NCBI RefSeq assembly: GCF_910594005.1
Contig: NC_057815.1
Span: 64,122,052 to 64,186,051, forward strand
From: Cervus elaphus
Taxonomy: Eukaryota > Chordata > Mammalia > Artiodactyla > Cervidae
Reading direction: 5' to 3'
Length of the DNA stretch: 64,000 nt
Shown: positions 35,672 through 46,847 of the stretch, in pieces
Layout of the letters: each line of letters opens with the position of its first letter
Position numbering within the stretch: position 1 is the first letter of the stretch
The notes under the pieces: model-generated
What the model was told of the DNA's origin: nothing
Seen by the model: only the letters and a program-made list of their open reading frames with translations
Database searches by the model: none
Translations under genes and position numbers: made by a program

Positions 35672-36809
35672 TCATTTAGACTTCAGACCCAGGTTTTCCA
35701 ATTTTTCCAGAACCTTCAGTCTAATCTGCTGAGTTTTTACACAGTACAAGATGGGATTCATCAAGGGTGGTACCAGCAAGAATGCATCAGCTATCAGAAT
35801 CATAGCCAAAGGGGACATATGCTTGGGAAAGTGATGCATAATAGCCAAGGTGATGTTGGGCACATAGAAGATGAGCACAGCGCAGCTATGGGACACACAG
35901 GTGTTAAGAGCTTTAAGCCATTTCCCATGAGATGCAATACCCAATACAGTCTTCAGAATAAACACATAGAAGACAGCAATTAACATACTGTTTGACATCA
36001 TACAGAGTGCAACGAACAGACCATGGTAGAAGTTAACTCTATTGTCAGAGCACGCCAGCTTCATGACGTCCTAGTGGAGGCAGAAGGAGTGGGATAACAG
36101 GCGTTTATTACAGTATTAGAGTCTCTTTAAAGTGAAAGGAAGGGGAAGAACTAGGAGAATGCTTTTAAAAGCAAATGCATGAGACAAGCGCTCGGGCCTG
36201 GTGCACTGGGAAGACCCAGAGGAATCGGGTGGAGAGGGAGGTGGGAGGAGGGATCGGGATGGGGAATATGTGTAAATCTATGGCTGATTCATATCAATGT
36301 ATGACAAAACCCACTGAAAAAATAAAGAAAGAAAGAAAATAAATAAATAAATAAAAGCAAATGCTAGTCCATTGTGGAAAACTCTGGAGCTAGTAAGGAT
36401 GGAGCTGTATCTCAGGGGGTTGCGAATGGCTACAAAGCGATCAAAGGACATGATCAGGAGTACAGAGGACTCCATTTCTGTGAATCCATGGATGAAAAAT
36501 TCCTGAGCAATGCAGGCATCAGCAGAAATCTCCATGGTGTTGAACAAAAAGATCCTCAGCATGGTGGGAAGAGAAGAGAAAGACAGGCCCAGGTCCGATA
36601 ATGCCAGCATGGGGAGGAAATGGTACATGGGTTCATGCAGAGAAGGCTCTGTCCTGATGACAAATAGAATGGGTGCAGTTGCCCAGGATAGCCATGAGGT
36701 ACATGAGGCAGATAGGGATGGAGATCCAAATGTGCACACCCTCAAGCCCTGGGATCCCAACCAACAGGAATGTGGAGACTGCAGCTTCTGAGGCATTGAG
36801 AGGAAGCAT
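35672..36809 (-). pseudogene. Olfactory receptor pseudogene, OR51A-like
   Basis: A class I OR resembling the OR51A group. The original start is ATG at 36809-36807, giving a normal TFLLVGIPGLEGVHIWIS amino end. Lesions: an extra C within the run at 36671-36673 shifts the frame just after the TM1 GNC motif. The body then reads TEPSLHEPMYHF, AQEFFIHGFTEMESSVLL and MSFDRFVAIRNPLRYSS. An L1 fragment interrupts at 36179-36351. In-frame TAA (36118-36116, after RL) and TAG (36073-36071, in the CLHQD motif) follow. The last 130 codons (KLACSDN, KALNTCVSHSC, PPLMNPILYCVKTQQIR) stay open to the natural stop. Removing the insert and one target duplication restores colinearity, so the insertion is a simple one. 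Confidence 0.92.
36166..36364 (+). mobile_element. 5'-truncated L1 3' fragment inside the OR51A-like pseudogene
   Basis: About 173 bp (36179-36351) of bovine L1 3' UTR (CGGGCCTGGTGCACTGGGAA, GGGATCGGGATGGGGAATAT, ATATCAATGTATGACAAAAC) end in an A-rich AAATAAATAAAT tail. The 13-bp repeat TAAAAGCAAATGC flanks it at 36166-36178 and 36352-36364. It belongs to the same L1 group as 51.5 kb. Confidence 0.92.
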
Positions 36810-37074
36810 CATAAATAGGTCTCTTACATATCTGCTCCTGGTAGATAAATAATCATATTATTATTCTCTTAGTTATATTTACTGAACACAACTCACTTTA
36901 GTTGTCAGTTAAATTAAACACAGTTCACATTTAGCTGTCAAGGAATAATGTTATATAACTTTTTCTATGTAAAGAAAAATGAGTAAATTTTAAAAGGTTC
37001 TTCATTTTTGTCTAAGACCTTTATACTCTTCGAGTCTATCTTTATTCCCTTATATACTTCTAAACAACTCTAGA

Positions 37075-37305
37075 AGTGTGTGTGTGCGTGCTAAGTCTCT
37101 TCAGTTGTATCCGACTCTTGGAAACCCTGTGGACTGTAGCACGCCAGGCTCCTCTATCCATGGAATTATCCAGGCAAGAATACTGGAGTGGGTTGCCATG
37201 CCCTCCTCCAGAGGCTCTTCCCAACCCAAGGATTGAACCCAAGTGTCTTCTGTCTTCTTCATTGGCAGATGGGTTCTTTACCACTAGCGCCACCTGGGAA
37301 GCCTG
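37075..37305 (-). mobile_element. Bov-tA SINE
   Basis: TGTGTGTGTGCGTGCTAAGT tail, GACTCTTGGAAACCCTGTGG, AAGAATACTGGAGTGGGTTG, and CGCCACCTGGGAAGCC head, all reversed. Confidence 0.93.
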
Positions 37306-40011
37306 TCTATAGAAGTAGTAGAGTGCTTTAATAACTTTTTTATTTTTTAAAGCCATTGCATTTGGAGGTTTATGGATCAAGTAAACTAAATTGGAATATA
37401 TTGCAATCTGGAAAAGCTATAACATCATGGATGTGGTCAATGGTCATTTATTCAAACAAACCACAGATGCTATAGTAACAGGAGTTAAAGGAGGACTAAA
37501 TCTTATATTATTGTTCATGGCACATGCTTATGAAAATATAAAATCAATCTACCACAATCCTGAGGGTGCATTGTGTCTCAGCCTTTCAGATGTGGTTAAT
37601 ATTCCCTTGGCATGCGGTACATACCACAGTAGTTATTTGTTGCTGCCTAAAGACTCACATCCTTTCATGCAATTGCTACTGGTCCTGCTCAGAATAGCCA
37701 CAGACTTTGCTCTTTTTTCCCTCTTCCAAGTTCTTTTCCCATTGTTCTTGGCTTCTCTGTGAATGCCCTTAAAGTGGTGACTTGACCTCAGGTTCTTATC
37801 TCTGCTGTTTAGACTTGGCCCTGCTCACGCCGCTGGCATCATCATCACTGACACCTTGGCTGACTCTCCTTTTAACAACTCTATACCAGAGAAGCCCCAG
37901 TGGTGCAGCTACAGTCTGCCTTTGTGGGGGAATGGAATTCAGAGGCAGAGAGAAAAGGGATAACCCCTTGTCCATTCTTACTCAATGAAACCCTTCAAAA
38001 TGGGTAATTTCCAAAGTTCCATGTCTGAGGTTTTTATTGACAGGCTTCCAACCTAATTCAGGTAACTAAATAAATGAGCTACTGTTGATAATATCATTTT
38101 TTCAACTGTTCATTATGCAAATAGAAAGATGTACCCCATCCCACTTACAGACCCTAATCTTTTCAGCTATCAACACTGTCCCAAACATAATTTGATCCCT
38201 TGGCTGGAGAACCTATGAAACATTTTTATCTCTAGCCACCTGAAAGGCATTGGGTTGATGCCTATAAATTGCAGAGTTTTCCTTGGAAAACATAAAAGCA
38301 TCTTAAGGAAGTTTAGTTTGAGTCTTCAGGACACCTGCCAGGCTCCTCGTTACCTTATCCCAGAACAATGGTGGCAAGGTTTCAGATTATTCAGGTTCGG
38401 CAGCTTCTTTGCTCCAGCGACCTGCTGGGAATCCGCATCCTTATTAATGCTCTCATACACCTCTCTAGGAAGCACAGGCACATCCTCATGGGAATGAACA
38501 GATACTGTACCCCTGGGAATACTGACTCCGCTCCCTTGATCACTATCTGTCAATAATAATCTCTTCTAAGAAAATGCAGAGAGCAAGTTTCTGTCTCACC
38601 GTCAGATTTAACTCCTGTGAGCCTGTTCCCACATCAGGTACAGGCTTTGGGAATGCCAGTCTCAGATGTTGGTAAGGCAGCCCATATCCAGCTGTAGCTC
38701 CAAGATAAAGTATATACTTAGCAGACTCAATGTGAGACTATCACAGACCTTATGTAGAGTTCTGTCCACAAAACTTTATTTGGTCATCACAATGTTTAAT
38801 TTTAGCTTTAATGTGAATGCATTTAAGTAGTTTATGAACTCTCAAATTTATCAAAGATTCCTCCTTTTTTCATCGTCTTCACATTTACTGGCAACCAAAG
38901 GCATTTGATCTCATGAGCAAAAAGCTAAGGGTCATAAGTAGTCCTCATATCTTGGACCCTCAAGTTTAGAAGAGAAAATCAATTTTTATCTAGCCCTCAA
39001 CTTTGAAGATTGAAAGTAGATAAAAGGTGTAATTTTGATAATATTTTATGGGATGGCATGATTTTTCAGGCAGAGAGTAGAAAATAAGATCTAGTAAAAC
39101 ATCTTACTCTTGAAAAAGTAAGAAGAGATAAATGAATCAGTTTTGATGAGCCAACAATGATGACTCTGTCTCCAGGTTAGTTGAAGAGTGGATGTGCTGG
39201 GGATGGGGCTACAGTCATCAAATTGGGTCAGGAACAAAATTGAACAAAAGATGCCTGTAAACTATTAATTTTGGTTTTCCACTCCCCTCCAAAAATGTTC
39301 ATTCCAGTTGAAGCACTATATAAAGTAATGTAAATGTCTAGCCTTGATATACATATCACTCTAGGATCATAATGCAATTATATGGCTCAAGTTCAACTAT
39401 GTTAGTTCTTCCCATCACTTTTTGACAGGTATCTGCATCATTTTGAGCTGAAAATCCATTGGTCTCCAGGTAACAAAATGGGACCAGGAGGAAAAGCAGC
39501 TGGAACAAAAAAAAAAAAGTGTGTTTTGTTTATTTGTTTGTTTTTTTCAGGGAGGAAGGCAGGAGAATTATGGACCTATGGGGTCTATATTTAAGTAAAA
39601 GGTGCATTTATCTAAGTAAATTTAGGTAAAGTCAGGTAAAATATGAAATAAAATATATTATTTTCTTCCTATTTTCTTCCAATCCAAATTGCTGCGCAAT
39701 CCCTGCCACTTTCATTTATTTTTTCCCCTTGTTTCTTTTTTTCTTATTGTTAATATTATTATTTTAATGGAAAAGTCCATGAAATTAACAATAAATATTT
39801 CTGATAAAAGGGACTGCTCTGAGTGGTCTTTCTGAGACCACTTCTGTATACATCATGTACTCATAGCACTTTCCCCATTGCCCTGGAGCTACCTTCATTC
39901 TTTTTAAAGCAGGTTGCCTATGAAAACCTTTTTCTGGATCATTTTTCTTCTCTGGGGTTTAAAATACAAAGGAACAGAAGTTTATAACTATATGACTCTA
40001 ACTGACTTTAT
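37306..40011. other. Intergenic, no gene identified
   Basis: 2.7 kb with no ruminant SINE that I can see. Open frames at 37.4-37.8 kb and 38.25-38.56 kb have no recognised domain. An A-run beside T-rich sequence lies at about 39507-39550. Confidence 0.45.
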
Positions 40012-40196
40012 AGGGCTTCCGTGGTGACTTAGTGGTAAAGAATCTTCCTGCCAATACAGGAGACAAGGGTTTGATCCCTGGGTCAAGAAGATCCCCTGGA
40101 GGAGGAAATGGCAACCCACTGCATTATTCTTGCCTGGAAAATCCTATGGAAAGAGGAGTCTGGCGAGCTCAGACATGACTGAGCAACTAAACAACA
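40012..40196 (+). mobile_element. Bov-tA SINE
   Basis: GGGCTTCCGTGGTGACTTAG, GTTTGATCCCTGGGTCAAGA, GGAAATGGCAACCCACTGCA, and ACATGACTGAGCAACTAAAC. Confidence 0.92.
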
Positions 40197-40568
40197 GTTG
40201 ACTTATGGGGATTTATAGGGGCAATACAACTTGCACAAAAAACAAAAAACGATTAACTTTACAGTACAACAGGCAGGATGGCCCAAACCTCACTCTGAAA
40301 CAACCAAATCTTTCAACCTACAAACTCTCCAGGCTAGAATATCACGGTCTGAGTTTGCCTTGAAAGTCAGTTTTTTACAGTGTACAATTCAAATCGTTCA
40401 GCCTCTTTGTATAGTCACTGGTGCAGTAAGCAGCCCCATCATCCATTTATTTCACACAAAGAAAACAAGATATTAGACTGCTTTGGGCCTGCACCATGCA
40501 CCTCTGCTTCCTGCCACAGGACTGACCCTGAGCAGTGAGATTTTCATGAGTACTATTAGGTGTTCATG

Positions 40569-40628
40569 CTGCAGTCCATAAGGTCACAAAGAGTCATACA
40601 TGACTGAGTGACTGAACTGAACTGAACT
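40569..40628 (+). mobile_element. Very short BovB 3' end
   Basis: Only the last ~60 bp of BovB (CTGCAGTCCATAAGGTCACA ... ACTGAACTGAACTGAACT), flanked by AGGTGTTCATG at 40558-40568 and 40629-40639. Confidence 0.85.
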
Positions 40629-40639
40629 AGGTGTTCATG

Positions 40640-40860
40640 AGGGCTTCCCTGGTGGTTCAACAGTAAAGACTCTGCCTGCTAATGCAGGAGATGCAGGTTT
40701 GATCTCTGGGTCCAGAAGATCCCCTGGAGAAGGAAATGCCAACCCACTCCAGTATTCTTGCCTGGGAAATCCCATGGACAGAGGAGCCTGGCAGGCTACA
40801 GCCCATGGGGTCACAAAAGAGTTTGACACAACTTAGTGACTAAACAACAACAATAGCTAA
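40640..40860 (+). mobile_element. Bov-tA SINE using the same target word
   Basis: A full Bov-tA (GGGCTTCCCTGGTGGTTCAA ... ACTTAGTGACTAAACAACAACAA) is bounded by GTGTTCATGA at 40631-40640 and 40861-40870. Confidence 0.92.
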
Positions 40861-40870
40861 GTGTTCATGA

Positions 40871-41689
40871 ATCTGCAACCCAGAAGTATGGGACAATCAA
40901 CAACAAATAGGGTCGCTTTTTACCAAATAGGATCCAATGGAGAAATCTTCCCCACTTTATTTTCCTGGATAGAGTATCAAGAAGCATATCTGATAAGGCT
41001 TCAGAGATGGATCTGCAGGATTTGCAATAGTCACCCATAATGGTATCTGGCTTAATACTGATTCGTCATCTCTCAGCTCCAGATTTCTTTTCGCCTGCTC
41101 CATGATGATGGTGCTGGATTCTGTGACTATTTCTCTTCTGTTAGTTGGCACAATGTTAAGACTTGTCACTACAGGGTGGTGGGGGAACACCAGAGGAAGA
41201 GGGGTTTTTTCTTCCTGTTTTCTGTGTTGCTTGCAGGCCAGACTCACAGAACATGTTAATTCCCCATTGCCGGGCACCATGAGGCTTCTTCAGTGCTCAG
41301 TTCCAGCAGCGCATAGCTTCCTCCAGCATTTACACCCTGAGCTTTCTCCAGCTCTCCAATGGGACAGCAGGGGTATAACCAGGGGCCCAGCCAGAATGGA
41401 CCAGCAACCCAGCTGAAACAACTTCCCTACGTCTTCTGATTAGCCTTGGCTATGTGGCTGTACATTGAGTCACTACAGGCTGAGCTGTCTAACAACCTGG
41501 CCACCGAAACCTCCTCCCAGAAGGGCATCCTGGAACTACCTCAGGCTGAGCCTGAGGCAGCCTCCCTGTATTCTAGTTCAAGTAGCACCTAACAGTCATA
41601 GGCTTCTCTGGAATCTAGAGTTCGGAGTGTCAACTAAAAATAAAATAACAACCTAAAAGTTTGAGAGTTGTGGGGTTTTTTTCAGCAGA
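40871..41689. other. Intergenic, no gene identified
   Basis: Relatively GC-balanced sequence. Open frames on both strands lack recognisable domains. Confidence 0.4.
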
Positions 41690-42478
41690 CATACTGAGTA
41701 CCTCAAACCCATGAGGCAGCATCTCAAGTAACTGAGAAAACTGCTCTGAGGAGTTGGGGGAGGGGGGAGCAGGTAGCTAGGATATATAGGAATTTTGCAA
41801 CAAAGGCAGGTAGTCAGATCAAAAGATTACTGTTAAAAATAGACTAGTCATCTCAAGTTACGGAATTTCATAGTTTTCTATATACAGGAAGATACAAGAG
41901 TTTGGGCATGTACATGTCAAGTATCTGGGGCCATATCTTGGGTTTTCTCATCCTGAATTCCCTTAGGGCTCACCCCACTGTGAGTGGCTGCAGTCTGGTA
42001 GCTGCTAGATTGCAAGTATTCCTTGTTTCCTTTCTGAGTTTTCACTGCTGACTGTGACATCCTTTGTTTGCCATTCTGGCAGGGAATATGTTATTTTTTA
42101 AAAGGCTTGGCAACTTCCTGTAGAAGCCCTTCCTTGACTTTCCCAGAGGGCAGATTTTTGGCAAGCCTCCCAAATAAGTCACTTTAGTAATCTCACAGGC
42201 TTAAATAAAAGAGAGGAAGGTTCTTCCTTGAATGCCCCACTTCAATTCTAAAAGTAGTGATTACTCCTTATATCTTCTTCTCTCATAGGTTCTTTATATT
42301 TCTCTTTTAACTTTTACTAGCCAATTTCCCCACTAGTATACTTCTTAGTAACAGAATTCTTTATATTAAAATTTCTCTTTTCCAAAAAAAAAAATAAATA
42401 AATAAAATAAAATAAAATTTCTCTTTTCAAATCACTGTGTGGTCTCTGTCTCCTGTTGGACCCTTAACAACACAGCAT
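41690..42478 (+). repeat. LTR-like dispersed repeat, family not named
   Basis: The stretch from CATACTGAGTACCTCAAACC through GGATATATAGGAATTTTGCA to TCTCTGTCTCCTGTTGGACC resembles a ruminant interspersed repeat that I have seen before but cannot name. It ends with AT-rich (AAAT/AAAAT)n at 42385-42418. Boundaries are uncertain. Confidence 0.4.
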
Positions 42479-43384
42479 CCAATTTAAAATAAATTTATTA
42501 CCCTTCCCTCTTTGACTTCAGTTGTTTCTCATGCATGTTTGCTGAAATCACATTATCAATAACATGGTCGGTTTATAGCCAAGAATCTATTGCCGGTGGT
42601 CAATGGACTGACAGTGATTTCTGAAATGCAACAGTATCACAATTACTAAGACTCTCACTTGTGGTCAGTTGGATGAGATTCAGGTGGAAGGTGTGATGTT
42701 AAGTTACATGATGACTGTGGATCTTCAATCTAGTCTCTCATTTTTATCAAAAAACATTTGCTATCAAGATTATGGAATGAACTGATGATATCTGCACTGA
42801 AAACCTTAGGTAGGAAAATTATTCAATTAGGACAGAGGCGACAATTCAGGGCATGTGTGGAAATCAGAGGGCCACTATAGGAACTTTTAAAGAAACCTTT
42901 ATCTCCTGCACCCAAAGATGATACAGTTTGAAAAAGATCCAGCAGATGGTGTAACTGAAAGAGTAACAGAGTTTCAAGGCAGCCCAAAAGTTCAGTTTTG
43001 ATACATTGTCTTTCATTAAGTCAGAACACTGAAAAATACAGGGAATTAAAAACTGAGGAAGTAATGTGATCCTCACTCCCAGAATATGGACCTTTGCATG
43101 AATAAGCCCCAAAATCTCAAAATCTTTTAATATTTCATGCCAGAAGAAAGAGCTGTATTCTCATTTTACAGAGGATAATTGTTTTATCATGTCTTGACAC
43201 CTCACAAAACCAAGCCTGCGTACAGTGCCTTACAAGATGGTGCTTCTCCCATGCAAGATCTGCCCCTGTAATTTCTCACTGTACCCAAGCCAATAAGCAA
43301 ATATATCTCAGCAAACATGAACAGGGTACTGTTATTAACATTTTTGGAGAAAATGGCTTAACCACTTAAGTCACTATAGAATCT
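42479..43384. other. Intergenic, nothing identified
   Basis: No gene or nameable repeat. Confidence 0.45.
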
Positions 43385-43686
43385 ACCTAAACATACTGCT
43401 GCTGCTGCTGCTAAGTCACTTCAGTCGTGCCCGACTCTGTGCTACCCCATAGTTGGCAGCCCACCAGGCTCCTCCGTCCCTGGGATTCTCCAGGCAAGAA
43501 TACTGGAGTGGGTTGCCATTTCCTTCTCCAATGCATGAAAGTGAAAAGTGAAAGTGAAGTCACTCAGTCATGTCCCGACTCTTAGTGACCCCATAGACTG
43601 CAGCCTACCAGGCTCCTCTGTCCATGGGATTTTCCAGGCAAGAGTACTGGAGTGGGGTGCCATTGCCTTCTCCACCTAAACATACT
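43385..43686 (-). mobile_element. BOV-A2 SINE with 13-bp target-site duplication
   Basis: A dimeric BOV-A2 (43398-43673): GCTGCTGCTGCTGCTAAGTC start, two similar halves each with a 'CAGGCAAGA(A/G)TACTGGAGTGG' block, joined by TGAAAGTGAAAAGTGAAAGT. The repeat ACCTAAACATACT flanks it at 43385-43397 and 43674-43686. Confidence 0.94.
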
Positions 43687-44305
43687 AGCTAGAATCAAAT
43701 GAACACTTGTAAAACTGGATCTTGAAATTGTTAGATTTGAGACTGCAGAGGAAGTGACTTGTGGTATAAGTTGACATAGAGAATAATTTATTGACATGAG
43801 GACTTTCATACATGATTGGAGTTCACCATTACATCAAATAAGCCTGCAAACTATGATAATGCACTGCTGAGATGGTTGCTTGAAACTTTAACATGATGAT
43901 TTACCTATAGAAAATTAGGTAGAGATGCCATATCTGCTTGGCAAAATATATAGAAATCTAATGGAGGTGAAAATATTAGAATGGATTTATCATGTAGGAC
44001 CAGATAATTTACCACATGACTATTTTCTCTGGAAGGAAACAAAGGATATTCCCTCAATGAGGCAATAAAGAATGTATTTGTAAGAGAGTATCTGATATCT
44101 TTGAATAGTTCAGTAGTAGTTGCTGTTCTCTATAGTCTGGACTTGGCAGTGAAAGCTGCTTCTGTGGAGCAACTCCCCACTGTCAATGAGAATAGAGAGA
44201 TTTTGAGACCACATGGCAATACTTAACAATCAGAAGTAAACTAAATAACTGCAGTAGAGAGTAGCAAGTCTTGAATGACAATCAAGGTGGCAGCCTCCAT
44301 AATGA

Positions 44306-44575
44306 TCTGTTGCATTGCTGCTGCTACTGCTAAGTCACTTCAGTCATGTCTGACTCTGTGTGACCCCATCCCTGGGATTCTCCAGGCAAGAACACTGGAG
44401 TGGGTTGCCATTTCCTTCTCCAACGCATAAAAGTGAAAAGTGAAAATGAAGTCACTCGGTCATGTCTGACTCTTCGCAACTCTATGGACTGCAGCCTACC
44501 AGGCTCCTCTGTCCATGGGATTTTCCAGGCAAGAGTACTGGAGTGGGGTGCCATTGCCTTCTCCTCTGTTGCATT
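44306..44575 (-). mobile_element. BOV-A2 SINE with 11-bp target-site duplication
   Basis: A dimeric BOV-A2 (44317-44564) flanked by TCTGTTGCATT at 44306-44316 and 44565-44575. The first half has a ~20-bp deletion after GTGTGACCCCATC relative to the copy at 43.4 kb. Confidence 0.94.
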
Positions 44576-45302
44576 AGATGGTAGCTAAGTGAACAGTGAC
44601 TAGGTATTACTTGAAATACATTTAAAACAGAGAGCTTCTGACCATCAGACTGAAATCAACCACTCTAACAGAAAGCTATGACTCCTCAGATTTAAGTCAC
44701 TTCACATACTGGGTAGTCATCAACTGGATGAGTCTTTGTTCCCTTGATGAAATAACCTGCCATGTCATTATAGGTATGCAACTACAACAGCAAAAAAATA
44801 CCCAGGTCTTTCCCCAAATAGACATATGTTGATTTACAAAAGTTCTTGTTCACTGGGGAAAGACAAATACCCAGATTCTTTGAGGACTATTGGATATAGG
44901 ATGTAATATCTCACTGATAATAAGAAATCAAACATACCATCATGTTCTTGTTTGGTTAAAGTATGAGATTATTGAAGCAAAATGATTGATGGAATTCTGG
45001 ACCAAGTTTATCTCAGAGTGAACCTGATGATCTTCAGCCCTACCTGTGGTTATGCCGTAGATGCCTGAGTATATAACTGGCAAGATTACATTTAGTAGCT
45101 GGTGAAATCTCATGTTATTACTCTATCTGGGACATTTAAACCATTAGGGTAGGAAAGACAAAGTGCAAGGCCCCATTCACATAATTTATTTATACAAAGC
45201 ATAAATAAATTATGTGAATGAATGGTTGTCCTAGAATCCTATGGAATCTCTCACTGGTTTTATGGGTGGATTGGTGGACAATTTTGTGCTGAAAGAAAAC
45301 TA
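44576..45302. other. Intergenic with a perfect inverted repeat
   Basis: No gene seen; contains the palindrome at 45174-45220. Confidence 0.5.
45174..45220. repeat. Perfect 20-bp inverted repeat, 7-nt spacer
   Basis: The left arm CATTCACATAATTTATTTAT (45174-45193) is exactly complementary to the right arm at 45201-45220; the spacer is ACAAAGC. Confidence 0.95.
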
Positions 45303-45492
45303 TAGTCACTCGGTCCTGTCCGACTCTGTGACCCTGTGGACTATAGACTGCCAGGCTCCTCTGTTCTCAAGATTTTCCAAGCAAGAATACTGGAGTGGGT
45401 TGCATTTCCTTCTCCAGGGGATCTTCCAGGCCCAGGGATAGAACTTGGGCCTCCTGCATTGCAGTCAGACTCTTTATGGTCTGAGCCACAAA
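45303..45492 (-). mobile_element. Bov-tA SINE
   Basis: GTCACTCGGTCCTGTCCGAC, AAGAATACTGGAGTGGGTTG, GGATCTTCCAGGCCCAGGGA, and TTTATGGTCTGAGCCAC, reversed. Confidence 0.9.
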
Positions 45493-45770
45493 ATATAATA
45501 CAACAGCAAAACAGTCCCACACATGGTGGTCATAAAAAAAAATTATGAAGAAAAATTCTCATAATGCACAGTTCTCTTTGTTGTCAACATTGTGTAGAAA
45601 GAGAGGTTATCTGATTTATGTGGATATACATGGACTTCTGTAATTTTCTGAAAGGTGTGGATAGTTGGTCATGGGATAGAATAAGCAACCTTGAAAGAAG
45701 AGAGAAAAGGAAGTCTGTAGAAGATGTATGTGAAGTACATCTTGAAGAGGTCATAAAGAGTGAAACTCTT

Positions 45771-46010
45771 TTATCTCGTGCTGAAAGTGAAAGTGTTAAT
45801 TACTCAGTCATGTCTGACTCTTTGCGACCCCATGGACTGTAGCCCACCAGGCTCCTCTGCCCATGGGATTCTCCAGGGAAGAATACTGGGGTGGGTTACC
45901 ATTCTCTTCTCCAGGGTATATTCCCAACCCAAGGATCAAACGTGGGTCTCCAGCATTGCAGACAGATTCTTTACCGTCTGAGCCACAAGGGAAGCCCCTT
46001 ATCTCATGCT
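45771..46010 (-). mobile_element. Bov-tA2-type SINE with 12-bp target-site duplication
   Basis: The SINE (45783-45998) starts with reversed GAAAGTGAAAGTGTTAATTA and ends ACAAGGGAAGCCCC. It is flanked by TTATCTCGTGCT (45771-45782) and TTATCTCATGCT (45999-46010). The single difference is a CpG transition. Confidence 0.92.
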
Positions 46011-46046
46011 ACCACCCACCAAATCTCATGCTACTACCCACCAAAC
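46001..46046 (+). repeat. Short tandem duplication (23-bp unit)
   Basis: ATCTCATGCTACCACCCACC is repeated almost exactly 23 bp downstream, beginning at the SINE target duplication. Confidence 0.8.
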
Positions 46047-46847
46047 TGTACACACCTAAGTGGAGGAACTCGATAACCAAGCAGAGAGAACCTACATAGA
46101 AATATCACTTGGGCTTAGCTCCACTGCTGCTGGTCCAGTGGGCCCATAGATGGAGTCACAATGGCAGAGCTGGAAATAAAGCATGAGCCAAAAGTATGAG
46201 CTCTTTTTTCTCAAGGCTGATCATGGGGAAACAGTACAATCCTCACTCCTGGGATGTTAGAAATGTTATTATAAGTTTTTAATGTTCAGCTAGTAGCAGC
46301 ATAACTGATCCAGAGCACTTGATATGACGTTTTACATTCACAGGTCCCTATAACATAATAAAGGGCAAAGATAAATTTACGTACATAAGATACAATGTTA
46401 AGTTACACTGATGTATATTTTAGGATCCACTCTATAGTGCATCTGTTTTGGAAGCATGCAGAGAGTTGAGAGTTTTAAGAAAAAAAGTTCAATTATTAGA
46501 AGTGCTTTTTGTATATCATTCAGAAAAGAACTGGCTTATTAGTAAAGCTTCCTACATAAATCTGAGCTTTTATTATTGCAGACAGAGTCTGATGAATATT
46601 TTATTCAGGCCTCATACTACTTTCAAATATATATATTTGTTTACATACATTATTTCACTTTATCTTAAAAACAATAATTTAAGTGGTATTAATATGAACT
46701 TACAGAATAAGAAAGCAAAGCAAATATCATACAACCTATAGGTTGAATAGTTTGTACTGTTGGAGGCATATCTAGGCATTTGTTGGACAGTTACACCATT
46801 CTACCAAAGCATTCATTCAAAGCACTTAGCTCTGAGACAACTAAAGA
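46047..46847. other. Intergenic 3' of the OR51F2-like gene
   Basis: AT-rich; no gene or named repeat seen. Confidence 0.5.

Noticed and set aside
37391..37762. 123-residue plus-strand frame
   Set aside because: No domain, hydrophobic end only, no splice or promoter context; AT-rich chance frame or unknown repeat.
38350..38553. 67-residue acidic minus-strand frame, considered as a processed pseudogene
   Set aside because: I could not match it to any protein, and no poly(A) tail or target duplication was found around it.
40957..41416. Frames of 104-107 codons on both strands
   Set aside because: Opposite-strand overlaps with no domain. A retroelement origin is possible but unproven.
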